DNA of 64,000 nt. Source: Alicyclobacillus sp. GTDB taxonomy: Bacteria; Bacillota; Bacilli; Alicyclobacillales; Alicyclobacillaceae. Positions 43,361 through 53,639 of the stretch are shown in pieces (the first letter of the stretch is position 1; each line of letters opens with the position of its first letter). The notes under the pieces were generated by a model that was given only the letters and a program-made list of their open reading frames with translations, did not search any database and was not told the DNA's origin. The stretch covers positions 62,001-126,000 of the forward strand of contig JAIMBT010000004.1 in the NCBI GenBank assembly GCA_023511295.1, given 5' to 3'. A program made the translations under genes and the position numbers.

Positions 43361-45301
43361 TCAGTGGCCCGTGTGCGGTCCTCCAGCCGTGCCTTTGAAG
43401 GCTTGCGCCAAGGCGTAGACATCCGGCGTCCCGAGACCGGTGGCCGGGTTGTACACCGTGCCGGCCGTACCGGTGTAGAACTCGTTGTCGTTCGAAGAGC
43501 CCGTCGCATTCAGCGGTGTAAACGGCGAGTGCGCGCTGGTTGCGAACCGATAGATCTGCCCGTTCCAGAATCCGACGCGTTGACCGGCGTATTCGTTGAT
43601 GAGCGCTGTGATGCCAGCCAGCTGCGGGGCGACGAAACTCGTCCCACCGTACTGGCTCCACCCCCCGCCGCCAAACAGCTGAGAGTACACTGCGTACCCC
43701 GTCTGCGGATCTGCGTCCATGGAGAGGTCTGGTACGTTCCGGCCGCTGCCCGTGCCCTGCACAATCGGCGGATTGCTGTGGAAGGTCCACGCAGTGTTGT
43801 TTTGGGTTGGTGTCAGCCAGTCGACAGCGGAATACCGGTTGACCCCAGGGACGCCTTGCTGATACCAGGGCGTGCCGTAGATGGCGCTGTAACCGCCGCC
43901 GCCGCCCGCCACAAAGCTCTCCGCTGCCGTCGCCTCATCCACGCCGTACGCGTTCTCGAGAACGGGCCACAGGTAATCCCAGCCCCAGGCGCGCTCTGCC
44001 GGTACGGTGACGACGCCGAGCGACCCGTAATTCTGCGTCCCTGGCAGCGTGGTGCCTCCCGCAGCCGTGAAATACGGGCTGTCCGCGGGAGTGTCGACCG
44101 AGAGGTCCGTGGTCCCGAGATCCCTGGAAGCATCGTATGCGCCCGCGTCACCGGCGGCGGCAAACATCGAGATGCCCTGGGCCGCCGCCTGTTCCGCAAT
44201 CTCGTTAAAGACCTGCGAATAGTTCACCGACTCTTGGCCCGTCGCGACGATGTAGTTGACCGCGTCTTCGCTCATCCCCCAACTTGCGGAGATAGAACCC
44301 GCCTGGTTCTGGTTGACGGCCGTGAAGAACGCGTCGGCGAACCCATAATCGGTATTCGGCGCTTGGTACACGATGATGTGCGCCCGCGGTGCAATCGCGC
44401 CAGACTGCTCCACGTCGAGGGCCGTCTCATCCGACCCAGTATCCAGGGAAGGCGCACCTGGACCACCGTCCACGTTGGTCACCGTGATGCGATTGGCGCC
44501 CCCGTCCACCCCGATGTCCTGCCAGTACGTGTAGGCGTCTGGCACGTTCAACGCCGCCAGCGTCACGATGCCGATGGTTTGACCCTGACCCAAGTCGCCC
44601 TCGGCGATGAGCGGCGCCACATCGTACCGTTTTTCTAAATCCGAGGGCAACAAACCGTGCGGCTCCGCCGCCGAGCTCTGTGGCCCCGATTGCGTTGGAA
44701 CCACCTGTTTCACCGCGTGGCTCGCGAAATTCCCGTAGTTCGTCAAGCCGAGGACCGCCAGAATGGGGCCGGCAAGGGGACCGGGTAACTTCGGCTCCCG
44801 GGCGCCGTGGAATGTTTTTCCGTGGTAGGACATGTCTTGCAGGATGACATCGAACGCCTGGTCAAACTGCCCTGCCGTCCCATCCGCGGTGATGGCCAGG
44901 TTGTCCGGATACACGGAAGTCTGGATGCCGAAATGCGCGAGATACGCGGTGATGGCCTGGATGACGGCCGTTGGCTGGCCGAACTGTTCGGCGAACTGCT
45001 TGACCGAAAGGAATCGGCGAAAGTTGGGCGAGCCGGGCGTCGACTGCGACTGAATCAACTGCTGGAGCTGGTCTTCGTGTTGTGCCCGGAGGATGATGCT
45101 CACCGTGACGGGCGTGTCTGCCGGGGTGTTTCCAAAGACAGACGATTGCTGCAAGACCTGTGAACCGACCCCCTGCGGCACATCCACCAGCGACGAAGTG
45201 TCTGCCGACGCCGATGCCGAAGCGAACCACAGCGGTGCGCTCATCACGGCGAATGCGGCGAACGCCTTGGAGACAGAGCGAATCGGGGATGATTGCTTCA
45301 C
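43361..45301 (-). CDS. S53 family (kumamolisin-like) secreted peptidase
   Basis: Sedolisin-family acid-active serine-carboxyl peptidase precursor, 646 residues. Signal peptide to about residue 33, pro-domain to about 215, then the catalytic domain: Glu292 and Asp296 (DETALD), oxyanion Asp385 (AAGDAG) and Ser555 (GGTSFVAP). The usual C-terminal calcium motif (DVTxGxNG with a GxD) is replaced by NEFYTGTAGTVYNP, so calcium binding may differ. GTG at 45301 has GGAGGAGG upstream. It is secreted, likely for protein scavenging in acid surroundings. Confidence 0.93.
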   Translation of the reverse strand: MKQSSPIRSVSKAFAAFAVMSAPLWFASASASADTSSLVDVPQGVGSQVLQQSSVFGNTPADTPVTVSIILRAQHEDQLQQLIQSQSTPGSPNFRRFLSVKQFAEQFGQPTAVIQAITAYLAHFGIQTSVYPDNLAITADGTAGQFDQAFDVILQDMSYHGKTFHGAREPKLPGPLAGPILAVLGLTNYGNFASHAVKQVVPTQSGPQSSAAEPHGLLPSDLEKRYDVAPLIAEGDLGQGQTIGIVTLAALNVPDAYTYWQDIGVDGGANRITVTNVDGGPGAPSLDTGSDETALDVEQSGAIAPRAHIIVYQAPNTDYGFADAFFTAVNQNQAGSISASWGMSEDAVNYIVATGQESVNYSQVFNEIAEQAAAQGISMFAAAGDAGAYDASRDLGTTDLSVDTPADSPYFTAAGGTTLPGTQNYGSLGVVTVPAERAWGWDYLWPVLENAYGVDEATAAESFVAGGGGGYSAIYGTPWYQQGVPGVNRYSAVDWLTPTQNNTAWTFHSNPPIVQGTGSGRNVPDLSMDADPQTGYAVYSQLFGGGGWSQYGGTSFVAPQLAGITALINEYAGQRVGFWNGQIYRFATSAHSPFTPLNATGSSNDNEFYTGTAGTVYNPATGLGTPDVYALAQAFKGTAGGPHTGH

Positions 45302-45505
45302 TGGTCGACCTCCTCCACATGTTCTCCTGTGAATCTGTGGCACGTACGCCCTGATGAGGTTCTCCCAACAAAGCCCCATTACCTTCCGAATCGTCTTAAA
45401 ATTTATAGACAAGACCTGCCTTGTTTCGACACGAGGTACACGCGGTATGGCCTGGTTGACCGCCCCCAGCCGCGCCACCCGGCCGACCCGCTTCGCGGTG
45501 GCAAC

Positions 45506-46480
45506 TCACCATCTTTCCTGCACGTCCAGCTGTAACGGCAACTGAATTCCCGGTGGCGGGTCCGGCGTCCGTGCCGGTACCTGTGCAGATTCCATCCGCT
45601 CTGACGTGACCCAGCCGCGCCGACGTTTCAAAAAACCAACCGTCCGGCGGATTTGGTCCTGGTACCAGGCAGGGGCGTACGGTCGCACATACATCCGCTG
45701 CAGCGGTTCCAAACGACTTGGAAACACTTGACCCACAACGCTGAAAAACCAGCTCCGAACCTCTGGGCCAAGGCGCAACACCGAGGGTGAAGCGAACGCC
45801 GCCCCGGCCACCTGCGCCGCACAGAGGACCTCATCCAGCTGCTCGATGCCATCCGAAATGTACGGAATGACCGGCGCGAGCAGAATACCCGCGCGGATAC
45901 CGGCCGCCCGTAACGCCCTCACCGCATCCAAACGCTTGTGCGGATGGGGGGTGCTGGGTTCCAATCCGCGCCACACAGCGCTGTCGAGCGTGTGCACACT
46001 GACACAAACCGCCCGAACGTTCATCTGCACCAACAAGTCGACATCGCGTAGCACCAGCGGTGAACGCGTGGTGACCATGACGGGCGCTTGAAACTGTCGC
46101 AACACCTCTAGGCAGCGGCGCGTGAGCCGCCTCTTCGCCTCGATGGGCTGGTATGGGTCGGTCGCGGTGCCTATCTGAACGACACCCAAGCTGTTCCAGA
46201 GCGCGTCCAGGTCATAGGCATACCGCTTCGCCAACCGGTACAACTGCCGTTCCAACGCCTCCGGAGCGTTCTCTTTGACGAAGATCTGCGTTCGAAACGA
46301 GTCGTCGGCTGCCTGGCCGAGGAACGTGTGGGTGTTGCGAGCGTAGCAGAAACTGCAGCCGTGCGTACAGCCGCGGTACGGGTTGATGGACCAATCGAAC
46401 GGCATCACCTGGTCCGCCACGCGGTTCATCACGGTCTGTGCCTGTACACCCTCGTACTGTGGCGCCTTCAGCCTCGTCAC
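45506..46480 (-). CDS. Radical SAM protein, SPL-like/Rv2578c type
   Basis: Radical SAM enzyme of 324 residues with the [4Fe-4S] motif CTHGCSFC at about 38-45 after INPYRG, and GTATDPYQPIE further on. It resembles the spore-photoproduct-lyase-related Rv2578c family, whose reaction is undefined. GTG at 46480 has GAGGGGGG upstream. It diverges from the FUSC-like gene. Confidence 0.88.
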   Translation of the reverse strand: MTRLKAPQYEGVQAQTVMNRVADQVMPFDWSINPYRGCTHGCSFCYARNTHTFLGQAADDSFRTQIFVKENAPEALERQLYRLAKRYAYDLDALWNSLGVVQIGTATDPYQPIEAKRRLTRRCLEVLRQFQAPVMVTTRSPLVLRDVDLLVQMNVRAVCVSVHTLDSAVWRGLEPSTPHPHKRLDAVRALRAAGIRAGILLAPVIPYISDGIEQLDEVLCAAQVAGAAFASPSVLRLGPEVRSWFFSVVGQVFPSRLEPLQRMYVRPYAPAWYQDQIRRTVGFLKRRRGWVTSERMESAQVPARTPDPPPGIQLPLQLDVQERW

Positions 46481-46577
46481 GCCGCCATTCCCCCCCTCGG
46501 TTGCACGTCAGCCTCCACAAATCCGAACACATGTTCGCATTCGCATCGTAACACGTCGTCCGGCCCTCTGCAAGCCG

Positions 46578-47666
46578 ATGTCATGTCCGCCCGCCGACCT
46601 GGGCACACTGTCGACGGAACTACGGAAGCTCCAAAGGCAGGTGACGGCATTGGCGGAAGGACAACACATCACGACACTACTCCGCCCGCCAAGGCGCGCA
46701 CGCGGCGTCCTCTTGTCGTCGACGGGCGCGGTTTGGAAGGCGGCCTTCGGCTCTGCCCTGGTGTGGGAGTTGGCGCGCTGGACCGGGTCGCGCCACCCGT
46801 ATCTCGCACCGCTCACGCTCATCCTCTGCCTCCAGGCGACGGTCGGCCAGTCGCTCCGTTTTGCTGCGTATCGGACCGCGGGAACGGTCCTCGGCGTCCT
46901 CATCATGGGTCTTGTCGCCAAGCAGGTTCCGGTGGCCGCCTGGTCGCTCGGTTTGGTACTGTTGGTCGTCACGGCCGTACTAAAACTCTTTCGGGCCAAC
47001 GACCTGCTCATCCATCAGGTTGCACTCAGCCTCCTCTTCGTCCTCTACTTCGAGCATCAGAGTGCGGGATACGCGTGGGACCGCGCGAAGGACACCGTAA
47101 TCGGTGCCGTTGTGGCCGTCCTGCTCACGGTGTTGGTGTTCCCGCCGAACGACTTGCACAAAGCCGAGCAGGCCTTGCAGCGTCTCGTCGGGACGTTCGC
47201 ACAGACCGCCACGCGGGTCGCCGACGCGCTCGACCAGGACCTGCTGAAATCCGGCCGCCACCCGACGGAGCAGATAGACGCCCTGCTCTGTGAACTGCAG
47301 GAGGTGGCCCAGGCATTCGACCGGATGCGCCAGGGTGCCCGCCTGCACATCTTTTCCGCCGCCTACCGCCGCGAGGCAGCGAAACTGCAGGTCCAGTACC
47401 GCGCCATGCGCGACACCTGTCTGTACTTCGTCAGCCTGGTCAGCGCCTTGACAGACGACCTCACGGCTGCAGAGCGGACGGAGTGGAGCGGCGCCGTCCG
47501 CGCGCTCGCGAAGGAAGTCCCGGCATTCCTGTACCGGCCAAGTTCTCATCTCGTTTCCCCTGGCACCACCGCACCTCAGCCGGCATTTGATGCGGGGTCT
47601 GCGCGCCGCATCCTCGACCGGATGGTGCACCTGCTGCGAGACGCAGGCGGCCGACTCCGAACCTGA
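46578..47666 (+). CDS. FUSC/aromatic acid exporter-type membrane protein
   Basis: Membrane protein of about 362 residues. Helices cluster between residues 60 and 190 (GAVWKAAFGSALVWELA, LILCLQATVGQSLRF, TVLGVLIMGLV and two more), followed by a cytoplasmic helical domain of 170 residues, as in the YqjA-like aromatic acid exporter family. The start is uncertain: ATG at 46578 has no clear ribosome site and a GTG near 46640 is an alternative. It ends 3 bases before the molybdoenzyme small-subunit stop (convergent). Confidence 0.75.
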   Translation: MSCPPADLGTLSTELRKLQRQVTALAEGQHITTLLRPPRRARGVLLSSTGAVWKAAFGSALVWELARWTGSRHPYLAPLTLILCLQATVGQSLRFAAYRTAGTVLGVLIMGLVAKQVPVAAWSLGLVLLVVTAVLKLFRANDLLIHQVALSLLFVLYFEHQSAGYAWDRAKDTVIGAVVAVLLTVLVFPPNDLHKAEQALQRLVGTFAQTATRVADALDQDLLKSGRHPTEQIDALLCELQEVAQAFDRMRQGARLHIFSAAYRREAAKLQVQYRAMRDTCLYFVSLVSALTDDLTAAERTEWSGAVRALAKEVPAFLYRPSSHLVSPGTTAPQPAFDAGSARRILDRMVHLLRDAGGRLRT

Positions 47667-47669
47667 GCG

Positions 47670-48155
47670 TCAGCCGGGCATCTCGTCCTCACCCGCCACC
47701 CCGTTGTCCCGCGCGTCCGCGGCCGTCCGCACGGCCTCGCAGATCTCCTCGTAACTGGTGCACCGGCAGATGTTCGACTCCAGCCACTCCTGCGTCTGCC
47801 GCTCGGAGGGATGCGCTACACACGCCAAGAGCGCATGGGCGTTGACGAGAAAACCAGGTGTGCAGTAGCCGCACTGAAACGCGTTGCACCGGATGAACGC
47901 CGCCTGCAGTTGCGTCCGCGGCAGCCCTTCCACCGTCGTCACGCGGCAATCCGCTGCCATCGCTGCGAGGAGCAGGCAAGCCTTCTGCGGCACCCCGTCC
48001 ACGAGCACCGTGCAGGCCCCGCAGTCTCCGTTCTCACACCCGGGCTTCGCGCCAGTCAGGCCCATCTGTTCGCGCAACACGTCCAACAACGTCTCACTGC
48101 CCCGGACCACCACCGTGCGAACCCATCCGTTCACCGTCAACGTCACCGGCTGCAC
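47670..48155 (-). CDS. Xanthine dehydrogenase family [2Fe-2S] subunit
   Basis: Small iron-sulfur subunit of 161 residues. N-terminal plant-type cluster: Cys40, 45, 48 and 60 (CENGDCGAC). Second, helical cluster: FQCGYC and ICRC. It passes electrons from molybdopterin to FAD. The second GTG (48155) is preferred because CAGGAG abuts the first. It is the third gene of the large, FAD and Fe-S subunit operon. Confidence 0.94.
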   Translation of the reverse strand: MQPVTLTVNGWVRTVVVRGSETLLDVLREQMGLTGAKPGCENGDCGACTVLVDGVPQKACLLLAAMAADCRVTTVEGLPRTQLQAAFIRCNAFQCGYCTPGFLVNAHALLACVAHPSERQTQEWLESNICRCTSYEEICEAVRTAADARDNGVAGEDEMPG

Positions 48156-48202
48156 GCCGCACACCTCCTGTGCATCGCCATCTCTGCGTCGAGCGGGCTC
48201 GG

Positions 48203-49048
48203 TTAGGCGTCCAACGACTCGACAATCTCTCGCAGCACGTCGCGCAGCACGAACAGCCGGTACCCGCGCGCCGCTTCGACGTCGTCAAGGACGAGGTCTG
48301 CCCGAATGGTGGAGACCGCTGCCTCAATGCGGCGTGACAGTGGCAGTTCACGGCGGTTCAGCGCCTGCTCCAGGTCTAGCGCACGCACCGGGAACGGGTA
48401 GACCCCGCTGACGGCCACCCGGATGTCGCGGTCGACGCGGATGGCGGCGGCCGACACCACCGGGTACCCGACCGACCCCATCTTCCGCCGCTTGACATAC
48501 ACCCACGGCGCACCAGCCAGCACTGTGTCCGTCGCGGTCTGAACCAAAAACTCGCCGGGCTGCAGGCGGAGTGTTTGGTCGAACACGCGGTCCATCGGAA
48601 GTTCCCGCAGGCCGTTCGGGCCGGCCAAGCGCACGGCGCTCTCGCAGACCAACAGCGGCAACACCGCTTCTCGGTAGAAGATCTGGCCGCAGATGTTGCC
48701 TCCGAGGGTGATCTGGTTGCGCGCCGTTCGGTCCGCAATCTCGCGGGCGCTCGCCGCCAGCAGCGGGAACGTCTCCGCGATGAGCACACTGTCGGCGATT
48801 TGCGTGAGCGTCACGCCGGCACCCGCCACCACCTGGTCGTGCCGCTGCGTCAGCACCTGCGCGCTCGGAATGTGTCGGATGTCAATCACCGCACCGGTCT
48901 CGAGCTGGCCGATTCGACCAAGGGTCACCACCTCCGTCGCGCCGCCACAGTAGAGGGGCGACTGCCCCGCTTTCGCCCGGCTCACGTAGTACGCCACAGC
49001 CTCGGCTGTGGTGTGCGCCGGGAGGTACTCGAAGTCAAACGGGATCAC
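48203..49048 (-). CDS. Xanthine dehydrogenase family FAD-binding subunit
   Basis: FAD subunit of 281 residues, CoxM/XdhB type: LYCGGATEVVTLGR near the start, GAGVTLTQIAD, and the NQITLGGNICG flavin loop near 110, then the C-terminal CO-dehydrogenase-flavoprotein-like domain. GTG at 49048 overlaps the large-subunit stop by 4 bases, with GGAGGTG upstream. Confidence 0.93.
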   Translation of the reverse strand: MIPFDFEYLPAHTTAEAVAYYVSRAKAGQSPLYCGGATEVVTLGRIGQLETGAVIDIRHIPSAQVLTQRHDQVVAGAGVTLTQIADSVLIAETFPLLAASAREIADRTARNQITLGGNICGQIFYREAVLPLLVCESAVRLAGPNGLRELPMDRVFDQTLRLQPGEFLVQTATDTVLAGAPWVYVKRRKMGSVGYPVVSAAAIRVDRDIRVAVSGVYPFPVRALDLEQALNRRELPLSRRIEAAVSTIRADLVLDDVEAARGYRLFVLRDVLREIVESLDA

Positions 49049-51513
49049 CGGTCGTTCACCTCCGCGCCCGTGTGCAACCGCCAGAGCAGCTCCGGCGTCA
49101 TCGGCATCGAGTTGACCGGTTGACCGAGCGCATTCGAGAGCGCGTTCGCCAGAGCCGCTGGCATGCCGATAACGCCGTGCTCTCCGAGTCCCCGCAGTCC
49201 CCACGGGGCATCTGCGTTCGGCGTCTCGAGGAAGGCGACCCGGTACTCCGGCTGATCTCCGTAGCGGTGGATGGGGTACACGCGGAGCTGATTGTTGTCG
49301 ACCGATCCGGTCGCCCCGTACACATACCCTTCGCGGCTGCCGAGACTGAGGCCCATGCTCATTCCGCCTTTCAGCTGACCTTCCGCCAGGTTCGGCGAGA
49401 TGACCCGACCGACGTCAACCACGGTCACGGCGCGCAGCACCCGGTAGGTGTAGTCGCGCGGTCGGAAAGCGACCACCACGCCCTGCGCTGCGACCGTCCA
49501 CTCCGGCCCCGGAACGCCCCGGCCGGTCGCCGGGTCGAGCAGCGTGACGCGCTCAATCGTGTAGCTGCCGCGTCCCACCACAAAACCGCCCACCGTGTGG
49601 CCGTCGGGGAAGGTGTACCCGCGGCTGAGCTGGCCGATGGGAATTCGGCGGGACGTGTACGGGCAGCCGGCATAGCCGTTCGAGATGCACACGTCCTCGG
49701 GGCGGCACTGGAAGACCACCGCCGCGGTGGCGGCGAGCTGCGCACGGGCATCGCGGGCAGCGCGAACGGCCGCGTTTCCCGCCAGCAGACTGCCGCGGCT
49801 GGCCACCGTCTTCCAGTGCTCGGGTTGTTCCGCAGTGTCGACCTCCATCACGACGCGGACCTGTTCCACCGCCAGCCCCAGCACCTCCGCCACCATCTGC
49901 GCGAGCGTCGTCTTCGTCCCCTGGCCAATCTCGACAAGCCCAGAGAGCAGCGTCACGGTGCTGTCCTCGTTCACGTAGACGAGCGCACCGGAGCTCGCGT
50001 CCGGCGGCGTGCTAGAGGTCTTCCAAAAGCACGAAATCCCCTTCGCAATCACCTCTCCGTCGCGGTCCTCCACCGGCGGGCCGTCCCACGGCAAGAGACT
50101 GCGCAACCGCGTCAGGCACCCCTCCACGTCACCCACCGAACTGCGCATCAAGCGCGCCTGCGTGGGCGTCGTGTCACCGGGGCGAACCGCGTTGCGGCGG
50201 CGAAGCTCGAGCGGGTCCATGCGCAACTGTTCAGCCAACAGGTCAATCGCCCGCTCCATGACCAGCGTCTGCTCGGGATGGCCAAAGCCGCGGTAAGACG
50301 TCGTCGGGGGGTGGTTCGTGTACATGCAGTAGGCGTCGCAGTGAACGTGATCAATCCGGTATGGCCCCGTGCAGTCCTGCGCCGCCGCCCGGGTGACGAT
50401 GACGCCGCGGTCTGAGTACCCGCCGCCGTCAAACCAGTCGGTGATCTCGACCGCGACAAAGCGGCCGTCCGCCCGGGCTCCGAGGCGTATCCTCGCCTCC
50501 AGGCCGATGTGGCAAGGCATGCTGCGCATCTCTTGCTCCCTCGTACAGCGCAGTTTCACGGGGCGGCCGCCTACGGCCAGGGTCGCCGCGACCGCGAGCG
50601 GCTCGAGGTAGACGCTGGACTTGCCGCCGAACGCGCCGCCGACCAGCGGCGTGCGGACGCGGACGTCCGACGGCCGGAAGCCAAACGTTCGCGCAATCGC
50701 CTCGGGAACGCTGTACGGAGACTGCGTGGCTGTCACCAGGTTTACACACCCGTCCGGCGCGACGCTCGCAATCACACAGTGGGTCTCCATCGGCGCGTGG
50801 TGCGCCTGCGGGAACGACACGTCGCACGTCACCACGGCGTCACACGTCGACCAAACGGATTCCGGTTGCCCCTTGCGGATGCGCACGTGCGTCGCGATGT
50901 TGGTTCCCGGGACCGGCCAGACCTCCTCCCCCGGCTGAACGTCGTAGGCTGCGAGATCTGGGTGCAGGCGCACGGCCTCCGGCGCGAACGCCTCCCTGGG
51001 GGAGGTCAGGGCAGGGAGCGGATGATACACCACGTCCAACTGCCGCAGGGCCGCCTCCGCCTGGTACAGCTCGTCTGCGACCACCAGGGCCACCGGTTCG
51101 CCCGCGTAGCGGACCACGTCCACGGCCAGCAACGGCCGATCTGCAATCGGCAACCCCGTTCGCTGCGGATAGTCCGCACCGGTCACGACCGCTCGCACGC
51201 CCGGCATCGTGATCGCCCGCTGTGTGTCGATGGAGACAATCCGCGCGTGGGCGTACGGGCTGGCCAACAGCGCCGCGTGCAGCATGCCCCACGCAGACAC
51301 GTCGGCCGTGTACTCAGCCCGGCCGGTGACCTTCTCCTCGGCATCCTTGCGCATAACGCTGCGCCCGATGCGGCCGGACCGCACCTGGAACCCATCGCGG
51401 TCTTCGCCCGTGCGCCGCTGTGTCACTTGGCCGTTCGCTCCATCGGCGGGCCACCGCGAACGCCCTTCCCCTGCCACTTCCTCACCCCCGTTCGGTTGCC
51501 ACATCGGTACCAC
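49045..51513 (-). CDS. Xanthine dehydrogenase family molybdopterin-binding subunit
   Basis: Molybdenum hydroxylase large subunit, 822 residues. Molybdopterin loops GGAFGGKSS and [11 protein letters not shown] are present, as is the catalytic glutamate in GLGEHGVIG near residue 785. The SYRGFG motif, without the CO-dehydrogenase cysteine loop, places it with xanthine dehydrogenase-like hydroxylases of N-heterocycles or aldehydes. GTG at 51513 has GGGGAG upstream. Sulfuration probably needs the XdhC encoded at 31 kb. The true substrate is not proven. Confidence 0.93.
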   Translation of the reverse strand: MVPMWQPNGGEEVAGEGRSRWPADGANGQVTQRRTGEDRDGFQVRSGRIGRSVMRKDAEEKVTGRAEYTADVSAWGMLHAALLASPYAHARIVSIDTQRAITMPGVRAVVTGADYPQRTGLPIADRPLLAVDVVRYAGEPVALVVADELYQAEAALRQLDVVYHPLPALTSPREAFAPEAVRLHPDLAAYDVQPGEEVWPVPGTNIATHVRIRKGQPESVWSTCDAVVTCDVSFPQAHHAPMETHCVIASVAPDGCVNLVTATQSPYSVPEAIARTFGFRPSDVRVRTPLVGGAFGGKSSVYLEPLAVAATLAVGGRPVKLRCTREQEMRSMPCHIGLEARIRLGARADGRFVAVEITDWFDGGGYSDRGVIVTRAAAQDCTGPYRIDHVHCDAYCMYTNHPPTTSYRGFGHPEQTLVMERAIDLLAEQLRMDPLELRRRNAVRPGDTTPTQARLMRSSVGDVEGCLTRLRSLLPWDGPPVEDRDGEVIAKGISCFWKTSSTPPDASSGALVYVNEDSTVTLLSGLVEIGQGTKTTLAQMVAEVLGLAVEQVRVVMEVDTAEQPEHWKTVASRGSLLAGNAAVRAARDARAQLAATAAVVFQCRPEDVCISNGYAGCPYTSRRIPIGQLSRGYTFPDGHTVGGFVVGRGSYTIERVTLLDPATGRGVPGPEWTVAAQGVVVAFRPRDYTYRVLRAVTVVDVGRVISPNLAEGQLKGGMSMGLSLGSREGYVYGATGSVDNNQLRVYPIHRYGDQPEYRVAFLETPNADAPWGLRGLGEHGVIGMPAALANALSNALGQPVNSMPMTPELLWRLHTGAEVNDR

Positions 51514-51594
51514 ACCCAGTGACTCTCCCCCATCTCTATGCGCCGCTTCGCACGTCCTATCCCCCCGGCTGGATCACCGATGCCGGACGGGTTC

Positions 51595-51603
51595 TGGTAT
51601 AAT
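51595..51603 (+). promoter_or_regulatory. Extended -10 promoter of glnS
   Basis: TGGTATAAT (TGN plus a perfect TATAAT) lies about 35 bases before the glnS ATG. The -35 region is weak (TCACCG), as expected for an extended -10 promoter. Confidence 0.6.
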
Positions 51604-51637
51604 ACGGGGACGTATGATTTCGGCGGAGGTTGAGACG

Positions 51638-53308
51638 ATGGAGCGTTCCGCGAACCATTCCGATTTTATCCGTGACATCATCCGCGAGGACCTGGAGGCC
51701 GGACGCGTGACGCGCGTCGTCACCCGGTTCCCGCCAGAGCCAAACGGTTACTTGCACATCGGCCACGCGAAGGCCATCTGCATCAACTTCGACGTGGCGG
51801 ACGAGGTGGGCGGCAAGACCCACCTGCGCTTCGACGATACCAATCCGGTCAAAGAGGACCGCGAGTACATCGAAGCGATTCAGGAAGACGTGCGCTGGCT
51901 CGGCTACGAGTGGGAGGGGCTGTACTTCGCGTCCGACTACTTCGAGGAGATGTACCAGCGGGCTGTCCTCCTCATCAAGAAGGGCAAGGCGTACGTTGAC
52001 GACCTGACTGCAGACCAGCTGCGCGAGACCCGCGGGACCCTGACGGAACCCGGTCAGAACAGCCCGTACCGGGATCGATCCGTCGCGGAAAACCTCGACC
52101 TGTTCGCCCGCATGCGAGCCGGCGAGTTCCCGGACGGAGCCAAGGTGTTGCGGGCCAAGATCGACATGGCGTCGCCGAACTTGAACCTGCGTGACCCGGT
52201 CCTGTACCGCATCTCCCATGCGGTCCACCACAACACGGGCGACAAGTGGTGCATCTACCCGATGTACGCCTACGCACACCCGCTCGAGGACGCAATCGAG
52301 GGGGTCACGCACTCGCTGTGCTCACTCGAGTTCAAGGACCAACGCCCGCTCTACGACTGGGTGGTGCGCGAGTGCGAGATGCCGCACACGCCCCATCAGT
52401 ACGAGTTCGGCCGGCTGAACCTGACGAACACGGTGATGAGCAAGCGCCACCTCAAGAAACTGGTCGACGAAGGGCTGGTGGACGGATGGGACGACCCGCG
52501 CATGCCCACCATCTCCGGCTTCCGCCGCCGCGGTTTCACGCCGGAGGCCATCCGCTCGTTCGTCCGCGAACTGGGTATCACCGTATCCGGCGGCGAGGTC
52601 GACTTCAAGCTGCTCGAACACCACGCCCGCCAAGACCTCAGCTTGAAGGCGCCGCGGACGATGGCCGTCATCCGTCCGCTTAAACTGGTCATCACGAACT
52701 ACCCGGAGGACCAAGTGGAGATGATGGAGACGCTGGTCAACCCAGAGGTGCCCGAAATGGGTACCAAGCAGGTACCGTTCTCCCGCGAGCTGTACATCGA
52801 GCAAGAGGACTTCATGGAGGTCCCGCCGCCAAAATACCGCCGCCTCTACCCCGGCAACGAGGTGCGCCTGAAGGACGCGTACATCGTCCGGTGCACAGAC
52901 GTGGTCAAGGATGCCGAGGGAAACGTCACGGAAGTGCACTGCACGTATGACCCGGATACGCGCAGCGGTACCGGTTCGAACACGCGCAAGGTAAAGGGGA
53001 CCATTCACTGGGTCGACTGCCGCAGCGCCCTGCCGGCTGAGTTTCGGTTGTACGAGCCGTTGTTGTTGGCTGGGTATGACGCCGAGGCGCCGCTGGAGGC
53101 GCAAATCAACCCCGAGTCACTGCAAGTGTGTCACGGATACATCGGTGCCGACCTGCAGGACGCGAAGCCGCAGGACAAGTTCCAGTTCGTCCGCCAAGGG
53201 TATTTCAATGTGGACCCGAAGCACACCACTGCGGACCACAAGGTGTTCAACCTGATTGTGTCGCTGAAGAGTTCGTTCAAGGTGGACCCAGTGCCAGCGC
53301 AAGGCTGA
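51638..53308 (+). CDS. glnS: Glutamine--tRNA ligase
   Basis: Class I glutaminyl-tRNA synthetase of 556 residues, about the length of the Escherichia coli enzyme. HIGH is at 40-43 and VMSKR, the GlnRS form of KMSKS, at 266-270. The C-terminal anticodon-binding beta barrels are complete ([11 protein letters not shown] to [11 protein letters not shown]). ATG at 51638 has GGAGG 8 bases upstream. Most Firmicutes lack GlnRS and use GatCAB amidation, so this gene was probably acquired laterally. Confidence 0.95.
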   Translation: MERSANHSDFIRDIIREDLEAGRVTRVVTRFPPEPNGYLHIGHAKAICINFDVADEVGGKTHLRFDDTNPVKEDREYIEAIQEDVRWLGYEWEGLYFASDYFEEMYQRAVLLIKKGKAYVDDLTADQLRETRGTLTEPGQNSPYRDRSVAENLDLFARMRAGEFPDGAKVLRAKIDMASPNLNLRDPVLYRISHAVHHNTGDKWCIYPMYAYAHPLEDAIEGVTHSLCSLEFKDQRPLYDWVVRECEMPHTPHQYEFGRLNLTNTVMSKRHLKKLVDEGLVDGWDDPRMPTISGFRRRGFTPEAIRSFVRELGITVSGGEVDFKLLEHHARQDLSLKAPRTMAVIRPLKLVITNYPEDQVEMMETLVNPEVPEMGTKQVPFSRELYIEQEDFMEVPPPKYRRLYPGNEVRLKDAYIVRCTDVVKDAEGNVTEVHCTYDPDTRSGTGSNTRKVKGTIHWVDCRSALPAEFRLYEPLLLAGYDAEAPLEAQINPESLQVCHGYIGADLQDAKPQDKFQFVRQGYFNVDPKHTTADHKVFNLIVSLKSSFKVDPVPAQG

Positions 53309-53333
53309 GTCGGCGGGCATCGGCCGGGGCGTC

Positions 53334-53636
53334 GTGGTCGTTGGGATAGAAGGCGTGTTCTGGGCCGGAAACCTGACCGTCGCGTACGCCTTCGCGGTCC
53401 ATCTGTTGCGCGACACCGCGGCCGATGACGCGGAAGCGGACGCGCTCCGCGGCAGCCTGTACGGAATGACGAACGTTGTGCAATCGGCGGGCCTGTTGGT
53501 CGCGGCGCCAACGGCTGGGTTCATCATCCATCTCGCCCACAACAACTACAGCGGAATGTTCCTCGTCGCGACCCTTGCGAGCTACGTCACCGTCGGCGTG
53601 ATGTTACAGATTCGGAGGAAGCAGGCGTCGCCGTGA
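53334..53636 (+). pseudogene. C-terminal fragment of an MFS transporter
   Basis: About 100-110 residues read as the last three membrane helices of a major-facilitator sugar-type transporter (EGVFWAGNLTVAYAFAV, LYGMTNVVQSAGLLVAAPTA, YSGMFLVATLASYVTVGVML). The coding frame appears to continue upstream into the end of glnS in another frame, so the rest was lost. There is no ribosome site. It is probably non-functional. Confidence 0.65.
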
Positions 53637-53639
53637 CCG

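Noticed and set aside
45400-45412. TATAAA-like -10 box upstream of the S53 protease
   Set aside because: The surrounding region is AT-rich but no matching -35 or sporulation-sigma spacing could be defended.
49045-51513. Carbon monoxide dehydrogenase large subunit
   Set aside because: The diagnostic cysteine-containing active-site loop is not seen; the loop reads SYRGFG as in xanthine-dehydrogenase-like enzymes.
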